DNA of 64,000 bases, taken from the NCBI RefSeq assembly GCF_026242055.1, contig NZ_JAPJDL010000004.1:62001-126000 (forward strand), in the 5' to 3' direction. Of this stretch, positions 48,868-55,952 are shown piece after piece. Position 1 is the stretch's first letter. Each line of letters opens with the position of its first letter. Both the position numbers and the translations under genes were made by a program. Source of the DNA: Lentzea sp. NEAU-D7 (lineage in GTDB: Bacteria > Actinomycetota > Actinomycetes > Mycobacteriales > Pseudonocardiaceae). The notes under the pieces were generated by a model that was not told the DNA's origin, made no database searches, and saw only the letters and a list, made by a program, of their open reading frames with translations.

Positions 48868-49997
48868 GACGCCTCCAGGGGGAACGTGACAGTCGTGCGC
48901 CAGGTGCGGCCGTCCTCGTCGAGCCCGGACCTGGTCCTGCCGTCGAACATGCCCGCGCGGTTGCGGATGCCGACGAGGCCGCGGCGCACCGAGCCGGAGT
49001 CGTCACCGGAACCCGCCTTGTTCCGCGACGCGATGGTGAGCGAGTCCGTCGCGTACTCCAGCGTCACCGTCACGCCGGACGCGTCGCCGTGCCGCAGGGC
49101 GTTGGTGAGCATCTCCTGGATGATCCGGTAGACCGTGATGTCCAACGACTCCGGCACGTCCCTCCGCTGCCCGCGCACCTCCAGCCGGGCCGGCAGGCCC
49201 GCCGCGCGCACGCCGTCGAGCAGCTCGTCGAGGTTGTCGAGCCCGGGCTGCCGCGCGCCCTCGGACTTGTCGCCGTGCAACAGGTCGAGTAGGTGCCGGA
49301 GGTCGACCATGGCCGCGCGGCTGGACGTCTCGACCGCGCGCAACGAGTTCGTGAGCTTCGGATTGCCCTCCGGCAGACCGAGGCGGGCGGCGCCGGCGTG
49401 CAGGTTGATCGCGCTCACGTGGTGGATGATCACGTCGTGCAGGTCGCGGGCGATCGCACCGCGTTCCTCGGTGATCGCCTTGGTGACCGCCGCCTTCGCG
49501 TCCTTCTCCGCCATCGCCGACCGCTTCTCCAGCTCGGCCAGGTACGCGCGGCGCGCCGTCGTGTAGCGGCCGACGAGCCACGGCAGCAGCGCGCCCTTGG
49601 CCGCCACCAGCACCGCGTACAGCGGGCCGTAGCCGTTGACGACCATGCACGCCATCAGGCTGGCCGACAGCAGCCCGAGCGAGGTGTACGCCGGTGTGCC
49701 GCGCAGCCACGCCCCCGCCCGGTACCCGGCGATCAGCAGACCCGCGTCGTTGGCGTCGATCCCGTTGCGCATCCCGACGAGGACGATCACCGGCACGGCC
49801 GCCTGCGCCGCCGCCACCCACAGAGACAGCCGGGCCGGACCGGCCAGCATCGCGTCGACGGCCAGCGTCATCAGCAGCACGACCGCGGTCTGCGGCAACG
49901 GTTCGCGGTCGAGCAGCACGAACCCGCCGTCCACGACCATGCACACGGTCGCGACCAGCCACGACTGGTGCTTGAGGGGCAGCTTGATCAGATCCAT
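48864..49997 (-). CDS. Sensor histidine kinase, DesK/LiaS-type (HisKA_3)
   Basis: A 377-residue kinase with about six membrane helices (residues ~12-155), a HisKA_3 helix with phospho-acceptor in ARDLHDVIIHHVSAINLHAG, and a HATPase_c domain (IIQEMLTNALRHGD; VRRGLVGIRNRAG). No sizeable extracellular loop. The stop overlaps the response regulator start (ATGA). Divergent from the exported metal-linked cluster at 50133 across a 135-nt region that contains an 18-bp palindrome. Confidence 0.92.
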   Translation of the reverse strand: MDLIKLPLKHQSWLVATVCMVVDGGFVLLDREPLPQTAVVLLMTLAVDAMLAGPARLSLWVAAAQAAVPVIVLVGMRNGIDANDAGLLIAGYRAGAWLRGTPAYTSLGLLSASLMACMVVNGYGPLYAVLVAAKGALLPWLVGRYTTARRAYLAELEKRSAMAEKDAKAAVTKAITEERGAIARDLHDVIIHHVSAINLHAGAARLGLPEGNPKLTNSLRAVETSSRAAMVDLRHLLDLLHGDKSEGARQPGLDNLDELLDGVRAAGLPARLEVRGQRRDVPESLDITVYRIIQEMLTNALRHGDASGVTVTLEYATDSLTIASRNKAGSGDDSGSVRRGLVGIRNRAGMFDGRTRSGLDEDGRTWRTTVTFPLEAS

Positions 49998-50055
49998 CGA
50001 GCGCAATCCTGCCCGATGGCGCCCCTGAGAACCTCCCGCTTCGCAGGGGTCGGAG

Positions 50056-50073
50056 ATCCCCCGCGCGGGGGAT
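50056..50073. promoter_or_regulatory. 18-bp perfect palindrome in the kinase/metal-cluster divergent region
   Basis: ATCCCCCGCGCGGGGGAT is fully self-complementary and sits midway between the divergent starts at 49997 and 50133. It is a candidate operator shared by both directions. As RNA it could also form a stem, but no T-run follows on either strand. Confidence 0.45.
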
Positions 50074-50132
50074 GCGATTTCCGACTTGGCAGTGACGCGG
50101 CGGCGAGGCCGTGATCGATACGTTCGGTCGCG

Positions 50133-51464
50133 ATGAAACGACTTGTCGTGACCTTCCTGCTCGCGCTGGCGGCGCTCCTGGGGATCGCCGCCCCCGCCCT
50201 CGCCGACGGCGCACAGTCCGGCGCCGACATCCACGTCGCGCAGAGCCTCGGCGACCGCGACCTCACGGTGATCATCCGCCGGGTCGCGGAGGTGCCGGGG
50301 CCGGTGCACGTCGACGTGGTGACGCACGCCGGCACGCCGCCGGGCGAGCTGACGCTGACGTTGCGCGCGGCCGGCGCGCCCAGCAGCACCGCCAAGGTCG
50401 TCCTCGGTGCCACGCCCGGATTCCACTCCGGGCTGCTGCACGTGGACCGGCCCGGTCCGTGGGAGCTCGCGGTCGACGAGGCCACCATCCCGTTCGTCGT
50501 GCCGGCGCTCGTGCCGTCGCCGTGGGAGAACGCGACCTACGGAGGTTTCATCGCGGCCGGGGTGCTGTTGCTGGCGGCACTCCTGCTGGCGGTGTTCGGC
50601 AGGATCGGCCTCGCTGTGGTGCCCACCGCGGGCGTGGTCGCCGCGGTGGCGGTCGGCGTGACGGCGGCGTTGCTGGCGCCGAGCATCCCGCCGGTCGCGG
50701 CGCCCGGTACGCACCTCGATCCGACGTACGACAACGTCATGAACCCGTACGAGCGCACGTCCATTGTGGACTTCTCGCGTCCGCCGGTGAACATGGTGCC
50801 CCGCATGGACGACGAGGACCTCGTGCTGAACCTGACCGACGGCTCGTCGGGACGGCCGGTGGACGACCTGCTGGTGCACGACAGCGCGTTCATCCACCTC
50901 GTCGTGGTGTCGCCGTCCGGGCACCTGCGCCACCTGCATCCGGTCCGCACGGCGCCGGGCGAGTTCCGCGCGAGGCTGACCGACCCCGAACAGGGCGAGC
51001 ACGCGGTCGCCGCCGAGATCGCCCGGCGCGGCGGGGGAGTGCAGCTCCTGCGGTCGAGCGTCGAGGTCTCCGGCACGGCCGCTCCCCGCCACGACGCGCA
51101 GGCCGAGACGGCGATGGAGATCCGCGAGGCGGGCAGGCCGAGCACGATCACCGCCAAGTTCGGCGAGCGCGACCTGCAGCCGTGGCTGGGCATGCTCGGG
51201 CACATGATCGTCGTCGGCCCGGTCACCGGCACCGCCGCGGACGCCCCGATCTGGGCGCACGTGCACTCCATGCTCCCGCAGACCCCCGGCCTGCCCGACA
51301 GGCCCGACGAGAGCGTGGCCGCCTACGGGCCGGACGTGCCGTTCACCTACTCGTTCCCGTTGCCGGGCAGGTATCTCGTGTGGATCCAGGTCGAACGGGA
51401 CTACTCGGTCGTCACCGTGCCGAAGGTCGTCGACGTCCCGGCGGGGAAGGTGGCCTCGAAGTGA
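50133..51464 (+). CDS. Exported/membrane protein with His-rich extracytoplasmic domain, probable metal handling
   Basis: A 443-residue protein with a Sec signal (ATFLL-type, cleavage after ALAD near residue 25), a beta-rich region to about 130, two membrane helices (about 140-190), then a large C-terminal domain containing HLRHLHP, MLGHMIVVG and IWAHVHSM. Clustered His and Met residues suggest copper or another metal. The overall layout resembles CopC/YcnJ-like and YtkA-associated proteins but is not a clear member. Its stop overlaps the GTG of a FixH/YtkA-like gene. Function is inferred. Confidence 0.7.
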   Translation: MKRLVVTFLLALAALLGIAAPALADGAQSGADIHVAQSLGDRDLTVIIRRVAEVPGPVHVDVVTHAGTPPGELTLTLRAAGAPSSTAKVVLGATPGFHSGLLHVDRPGPWELAVDEATIPFVVPALVPSPWENATYGGFIAAGVLLLAALLLAVFGRIGLAVVPTAGVVAAVAVGVTAALLAPSIPPVAAPGTHLDPTYDNVMNPYERTSIVDFSRPPVNMVPRMDDEDLVLNLTDGSSGRPVDDLLVHDSAFIHLVVVSPSGHLRHLHPVRTAPGEFRARLTDPEQGEHAVAAEIARRGGGVQLLRSSVEVSGTAAPRHDAQAETAMEIREAGRPSTITAKFGERDLQPWLGMLGHMIVVGPVTGTAADAPIWAHVHSMLPQTPGLPDRPDESVAAYGPDVPFTYSFPLPGRYLVWIQVERDYSVVTVPKVVDVPAGKVASK

Positions 51465-51847
51465 AGCGTTCGACGACAGCCGTCGTGGCCGGGGTGATCG
51501 CGGTGGTGGCCGCCTTGCTGGTGCTGTGGCCGCGCGGGGTCGAGGCCCGGCCGCACCTCGCGGAGAGCGCACAGCTCCGGTTCGAGCTCACGCCCGCCAG
51601 CACGCGGTCCGGCAGCAACTCGTTCGACCTGCGGATCACCGACCGGTCCGGCAACGCCGCCGACGGCGACGTGACGGTCGAACCGGCGATGCCGCAGATG
51701 GGCCACGCGCTCGCGCCGATCACGGCGGCACCCCGGGCCCCTGGCCGGTACGAGGTCGCGGGCGTCGACCTGTTCATGGCGGGCCAATGGGAAATCACGT
51801 TGTCACTGCGCGGCGAGCGGGTCGTCATCCCGCTCCTGCTCACCTAG
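51461..51847 (+). CDS. YtkA/FixH-like exported protein
   Basis: A 128-residue protein with one N-terminal membrane anchor (TAVVAGVIAVVAALLVLW) and a beta-sandwich domain: LRFELTPASTRSGSNSFDLR, DVTVEPAMPQMGHALAP and GRYEVAGVDLFMAGQWEITL. The MPQMGH and F.MAG.W motifs are those of the YtkA-like/CcoH-FixH group, often linked to copper and cytochrome oxidase assembly. GTG start overlaps the preceding stop (GTGA). Probably displayed on the outer face of the membrane with its cluster partners. Confidence 0.8.
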   Translation: MKRSTTAVVAGVIAVVAALLVLWPRGVEARPHLAESAQLRFELTPASTRSGSNSFDLRITDRSGNAADGDVTVEPAMPQMGHALAPITAAPRAPGRYEVAGVDLFMAGQWEITLSLRGERVVIPLLLT

Positions 51848-51858
51848 AAGGGGGAGGA

Positions 51859-52959
51859 ATGACTGTGCACATCACGGCGACGGCAGCGTCGTCGGCGAGG
51901 ACGGTCCCGAGGGGGCTGGTCCCGGCGAGCGCCGTCGTCGGCGGCACCCTGATCTCGTTGATCGGCCTGACCTGGGACATCCAGTGGCACTCCGACGTCG
52001 GCCCGGACACGTTCTTCACCCTGCCGCACCTGTTCCTGTACGCGGGCAGCGCGATCTCGGGCCTGGCGAGCCTCGCCGTCGTGCTGCTGACGACGGCGGA
52101 CTCCAAGCGCGGCAAGGTCGTCGACCCGATGGTCGGCGGGCGCGCGGTCGGCGTGTTCGGCCGCACGTTCGCCGCCCCGGTCGGGTACCTGATCTCCGGC
52201 ATCGGCGCGGCGCTGTTCCTGGTCTACGGACTGTGGGACCAGTGGTGGCACGGCCTGTACGGCTTCGACGCCGTGATCGACTCGCCGCCGCACATCGGGC
52301 TGCTGCTGTCGATCTCGATCACGATGGTCGGCGCGGTCATGATCTTCGCGGTCGCACGCGACCAGCGCTGGGGAACGTACGGCGTCGCCGCCGCGGCGGG
52401 CACCCTGCTCGCGTTCAGCATGGTGACCGTGCTCGGCCTGCGCGCGTTGCCCGGCGGTGCCGTCAACACGGTCAACGCGGGTAGTGCGTTCTTCTCGGTG
52501 ATGATCCTGTTCATGGGCGCGTACGTCCTGAAGCGACGCGGTGGCGCGCTGGCCGTCGGGATCGTCGTGGCGCTGCTGCAGGCCGTGTTCTGGTGGTTCT
52601 CGCCGTGGGCCACCGACGTCTACGCGGACGCCACCGGCCTGCCGTTGCGCGACTACGCGGACGGGATCCCCGGACTGCCCAACATGATCCCGATGAGCCT
52701 GATCCTCGTCGCGGTCGCGGTGGAGCTGCTGCACAAGGTGCCCGCCTGGCTCACCGGCGCGATCGGCGGCGTGATCATCACCGCCTGCGCGCCGCTGCAG
52801 CGGATGCTCGTGCAGGGCAGCAACTTCCCCGCTCTCGAACGGTACGTGGCCACCGTCGTGGCGGGCGCGGTGCTCGGCGCCCTCGCCGGCGTGCTCGGCC
52901 GGCGGTTCGGCCACATGCTCCGCCACCTCGCACCCGCAAAGGAGGACAGCCATGCGTAA
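51859..52959 (+). CDS. Polytopic membrane protein with duplicated WD..WH motif
   Basis: A 366-residue protein with about eight to nine membrane helices. Two helix-associated motifs repeat: WDIQWHSDVGPD...PH (residues 39-57) and WDQWWHGLYGFD...PPH (126-145), i.e. WD..WH...G.D followed by P-H. Paired Asp/His in membrane segments look like a metal or heme site arising by duplication. I do not recognise the family. A GGGGGAGG ribosome site precedes the ATG. It lies between the YtkA-like gene (11-nt gap) and an exported protein gene (8-nt overlap), so all four are one operon. Confidence 0.78.
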   Translation: MTVHITATAASSARTVPRGLVPASAVVGGTLISLIGLTWDIQWHSDVGPDTFFTLPHLFLYAGSAISGLASLAVVLLTTADSKRGKVVDPMVGGRAVGVFGRTFAAPVGYLISGIGAALFLVYGLWDQWWHGLYGFDAVIDSPPHIGLLLSISITMVGAVMIFAVARDQRWGTYGVAAAAGTLLAFSMVTVLGLRALPGGAVNTVNAGSAFFSVMILFMGAYVLKRRGGALAVGIVVALLQAVFWWFSPWATDVYADATGLPLRDYADGIPGLPNMIPMSLILVAVAVELLHKVPAWLTGAIGGVIITACAPLQRMLVQGSNFPALERYVATVVAGAVLGALAGVLGRRFGHMLRHLAPAKEDSHA

Positions 52960-53470
52960 GACGTTGCTGGGACTCGCGGGCACGGTCGCGCTGCTGTTCG
53001 GACTGGCCGCCCCCGCGCTGGCCTTCGAACCGGTGAACGTCGTGCACACCGAGAAGGTGCAGGCGGGACCGTACGACCTGACCATCGGCTTCAGCACGTG
53101 GCCGGTGAAAGCCATGCAGTCGCTGGACTTCACCTTCGCGCCCGAGAACGGGATCGAGGGCAAGAAGGGCACGCTGACGCTGTTCCGCGAGGGCGTGGAG
53201 GACGACGGCGGCCCGCTCGCCCGGCACCCCCGCAAGCGCGAGGTGTGGGGCCTGGACATCTTCGCCCTGCCCGAACCCGGGACGTGGACCATGCGCTTCG
53301 AGGTCGACGGTCCGGCGGGCGCGGGCACGGGTGAGCTGAAGAACCTCCAGGTGATGGAGCAGCCGGGGCCGCCCATGGGGCTGTCCTGGGCGATCAGCAC
53401 GATCCCGCTGTTCGGGCTGATCGCGTTGATCGTGGTCGCCTGGCGCAGGACGCGCGCCGCGGTCGACTAG
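52952..53470 (+). CDS. Exported protein with C-terminal membrane anchor
   Basis: A 172-residue protein: signal peptide (LLGLAGTVALLFGLAAPALA, cleavage near residue 24), a beta-sandwich (YDLTIGFSTWPVKAMQSLDF ... PGTWTMRFEVDG) and a C-terminal membrane helix (IPLFGLIALIVVAWRR). It would face the outside, like the other products of this operon. The W-rich beta domain is similar in style to CopC/YtkA folds, but with few His or Met residues. The stop codon TAG is part of the CTAG that flanks the small repeat element at 53471-53558. Confidence 0.75.
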   Translation: MRKTLLGLAGTVALLFGLAAPALAFEPVNVVHTEKVQAGPYDLTIGFSTWPVKAMQSLDFTFAPENGIEGKKGTLTLFREGVEDDGGPLARHPRKREVWGLDIFALPEPGTWTMRFEVDGPAGAGTGELKNLQVMEQPGPPMGLSWAISTIPLFGLIALIVVAWRRTRAAVD

Positions 53471-53562
53471 TCCGTGTCCCGGAAGTCCCGTCGGGCGGCG
53501 GTGTCGTCTCCGGGTCTCTCGCCCGCGCCTGCCACCGGACGAACTTCCGGGACACGGCCTAG
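53467..53562. repeat. Small inverted-repeat element with CTAG flanks (MITE-like)
   Basis: CCGTGTCCCGGAAGT (53472-53486) and its exact reverse complement ACTTCCGGGACACGG (53543-53557) bound an ~88-bp segment that is flanked on both sides by CTAG (53467-53470 and 53559-53562). Perfect 15-bp terminal repeats plus a repeated 4-bp flank are the form of a miniature transposable element or solo IS ends. There is no transposase inside. A long-loop terminator is the alternative reading. Confidence 0.6.
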
Positions 53563-53666
53563 CACACGAGGTCCGAACTCCACCCGGCCACCTGACCGGG
53601 TGAAGTTCGGTCCGAAAGGCTGCACCAGCTGGATTTTCGGCAACGCGGTCGGATACCCAGTTCGCC

Positions 53667-54632
53667 GTGCGCTTGCCTCACGCGGTTTGGATCGGCGGGC
53701 TCCTGGTGCCCGCGCTGCTCGCCACCACCGGCGTGTTCGTCCACGGCGGTGGCGTCGAACGGACGCTGCACTCCGACGTGCGCACAGCGCTGGGAAAGGC
53801 CGGCTACCACGGCGTGGTCGCGGTGGACGGCCGATCGGTCGTGGTCAGCGAGGTCTCGCCGCGCTCGGTCGACGCGGTGCGCGCCGTGGTGTCCGACGTG
53901 GACGGTGTCGGCGGCACCGAGGTGCGCGCGGCCGAGCCCGAGCAGCTGCTCGTGGCGGTGCGCGGCGGTGAGATCCTGGTGTCCGGCGCCGTCGCCGACG
54001 ACGCGGAACGCCGCGCGCTGATGGAAGCCGTGCGGTCCGAGGACCACCGCGTCACCGCCGCGCTCCGGCTCGGCGGCCTGCTGCCGATCCCTCCCGCCGT
54101 GATCGGGCGGGTGCTCTCCGCCGCGCTGTCCGCGAAGGTGTCGGACGTGACCACGACCATCCACAACGGACAGGTCGTGGTCGCCGCCAGGGTGCCCGAC
54201 GAGGCCAGGGCGACCGCGGTCCGCGACGCCGTCCGGGAGGCGGCGAACGGCCTGCAGGTCACCGACCGCATCGAGGTCGGCTCGTCCGCGACGGCCGGCG
54301 ACCTGAACGTCGCGGCCCTGCACGACTCGATCTCCCGCCTGGTCAACGGCAACGGCGCGATCCGGTTCGTGCAGGGCACCACCGCCTACGAAGGCCACGG
54401 CCCCGTGCTCGTCGAACGCGTCGGCCGCATGCTGCTGGTCGCCCCGCGCGCCTCGATCACGCTGGTGGCGCACGGCACGGACCAGGCGATGGCGGCGAAA
54501 CGCGGCGAGCTGGTCCGCGACGTCCTCGTCGGCCAGGGCGTGGCGCCCGCGTTGATCGCCATCGAGACCCGTCCCGCCCCCGGCGGCGAGTACGACCCGG
54601 CCACACGCCAGGTCGACGTCGTAGTCCGTTAG
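53667..54632 (+). CDS. ArfA-like BON/OmpA-family membrane protein
   Basis: A 321-residue protein with one N-terminal membrane helix (VWIGGLLVPALLATTGVFV), a central region with BON-like repeats (about 40-200) and an OmpA C-terminal peptidoglycan-binding-type domain (about 215-321, ending AIETRPAPGGEYDPATRQVD). The layout is that of mycobacterial ArfA (OmpATb, Rv0899), implicated in acid response. GTG start at 53667. A small ArfB/ArfC-like gene follows 9 nt later, which strengthens the match. Peptidoglycan binding is expected; pore formation is disputed for the family. Confidence 0.82.
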   Translation: MRLPHAVWIGGLLVPALLATTGVFVHGGGVERTLHSDVRTALGKAGYHGVVAVDGRSVVVSEVSPRSVDAVRAVVSDVDGVGGTEVRAAEPEQLLVAVRGGEILVSGAVADDAERRALMEAVRSEDHRVTAALRLGGLLPIPPAVIGRVLSAALSAKVSDVTTTIHNGQVVVAARVPDEARATAVRDAVREAANGLQVTDRIEVGSSATAGDLNVAALHDSISRLVNGNGAIRFVQGTTAYEGHGPVLVERVGRMLLVAPRASITLVAHGTDQAMAAKRGELVRDVLVGQGVAPALIAIETRPAPGGEYDPATRQVDVVVR

Positions 54633-54641
54633 GAGTTCGCT

Positions 54642-55010
54642 GTGCTCTGGTTGTTCTCGCAGATGTTCCTGCTGTGCCTGGTGTCTTTCGCCGTCGGCTC
54701 GCTGGTGACGTGGCTGTCGGTCCGCGGTCGCCTGCAGCCCGAACGCCCGAAGACGCGCCTCGCGCTGCCCGCACCCCGCCCGGCGGCCGAGCAGGTGGTG
54801 ATCGCCGAACAGGCCCTGGCACCGGCCGGCCCGAAGCCGGCCAGGCAGGAACCGCTGCCGGTCAAGGGCAACTCGAAGACGATGGTCTACCACACGCCCG
54901 ACTCGCCGTACTACCGGCGGATGAAGGGCGACATGGCGTTCGCGTCGGAAGCCGACGCCGTGTCGGCCGGTTACCGGATGTGGACCACCAAGGGCCGCGT
55001 CAGGGCCTGA
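54642..55010 (+). CDS. Small membrane protein partner of the ArfA-like protein
   Basis: A 122-residue protein with an N-terminal membrane helix (QMFLLCLVSFAVGSLVTWLS), a Pro/Ala-rich linker and a conserved C-terminal block, KGNSKTMVYHTPDSPYYRRM with FASEADAVSAGYRMW. That block is the hallmark of the actinobacterial ArfC-type partner, related to Ada-like metal-binding/SH3-type modules. AGGAG lies just upstream of the GTG start. It probably anchors or assists the ArfA-like protein. Confidence 0.82.
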   Translation: MLWLFSQMFLLCLVSFAVGSLVTWLSVRGRLQPERPKTRLALPAPRPAAEQVVIAEQALAPAGPKPARQEPLPVKGNSKTMVYHTPDSPYYRRMKGDMAFASEADAVSAGYRMWTTKGRVRA

Positions 55011-55035
55011 GGCCGGCTCGCGGCACCGGGCGGGA

Positions 55036-55899
55036 TCACCGCTTCAGCAGGTCGCGGATCGCCCCCGCGACGACGTCCGGTGCCTCCTCGGCCATGAAGT
55101 GTCCACAGGAGACCGTGCGGTGGTCGAGGTCGGGTGCCCACGCCTGCCACAGCGCCTTGGCGTCGAAGCCGAGCGCCGCGCCCCAGTCCTGCTGCAGCAC
55201 GGTGACCGGCATCTCCAGCTGGTTCCCCGCGTTCCTGTCCGCGGTGTCGTGCTCGACGTCGATGGTCGCCGAGGCCCGGTAGTCCGCGACGATCGACGTG
55301 ACGGCCTCGCGGCTCGTGCGCAGGTACTCGGCCCGGACGTCCGCGGGGAACGGCTGCCCGCTCCAGATGTCGAGGAAGTGGCCGAAGAACGCGTCCGGGG
55401 TCGCGCTGATCATCTGCTCGGCGAGGCCGGGCGGCTGGGCCATCAGGAACAGGTGGAACCCGACGGCGGCGGACGTGCCGCGCATGACGTCCCACATGTC
55501 CAGCGTCGGCAGCACGTCGAGCGACGCGAGGTGCGTGACGTGCCTCGGGTGGTCGAGGCCGGTCCGGAACGCGACGAGCGCGCCCCGGTCGTGCCCGGCC
55601 AGGGCGAACGTGTCGTGCCCGAACGCACGGGCGACCTCCACGACGTCGGCGGCCATCGTGCGCTTGGCGTAGGTGAGACCGGTGTCGGCGGGCTTGTCGC
55701 TGGCGCCGTAGCCGCGCAGGTCCGGCATGATCACGGTGTGGTCGGCGGCCAGGTCGGCGGCGACGTGCCGCCACATGAGGTGGGTCTGCGGGAAGCCGTG
55801 CAGCAGCACGACCGGGCTGCCCTGGCCGGTGGTGGCCACGTTCAGCTCGATGCCCTCGGAGACCTGAACGCGCTGGTAGTTGAATGCGGTGTGGTTCAC
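55036..55899 (-). CDS. Alpha/beta hydrolase (haloacetate dehalogenase/epoxide hydrolase-like)
   Basis: A 287-residue cytoplasmic alpha/beta hydrolase: oxyanion HGFPQTHLMWRH, nucleophile Asp in LAGHDRGALVAF, cap domain about 140-215, and catalytic His in CGHFMAEEAP. An Asp nucleophile (GHDRG) fits fluoroacetate dehalogenases and epoxide hydrolases, not serine esterases. GTG start at 55899, divergent from the SARP-like regulator over 53 nt. Substrate unknown; the adjacent large regulator may control it. Confidence 0.9.
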   Translation of the reverse strand: MNHTAFNYQRVQVSEGIELNVATTGQGSPVVLLHGFPQTHLMWRHVAADLAADHTVIMPDLRGYGASDKPADTGLTYAKRTMAADVVEVARAFGHDTFALAGHDRGALVAFRTGLDHPRHVTHLASLDVLPTLDMWDVMRGTSAAVGFHLFLMAQPPGLAEQMISATPDAFFGHFLDIWSGQPFPADVRAEYLRTSREAVTSIVADYRASATIDVEHDTADRNAGNQLEMPVTVLQQDWGAALGFDAKALWQAWAPDLDHRTVSCGHFMAEEAPDVVAGAIRDLLKR

Positions 55900-55952
55900 G
55901 GGACCACTGTGCGGGTGCCCGATCAGCAACCGATCAGCGTTAGGGTCAGCGG

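Noticed and set aside
53472..53557. Reading the 15-bp inverted repeat only as a terminator for the metal-linked operon
   Set aside because: The 56-nt loop and the repeated CTAG flanks fit a small mobile element better; a secondary terminator effect remains possible.
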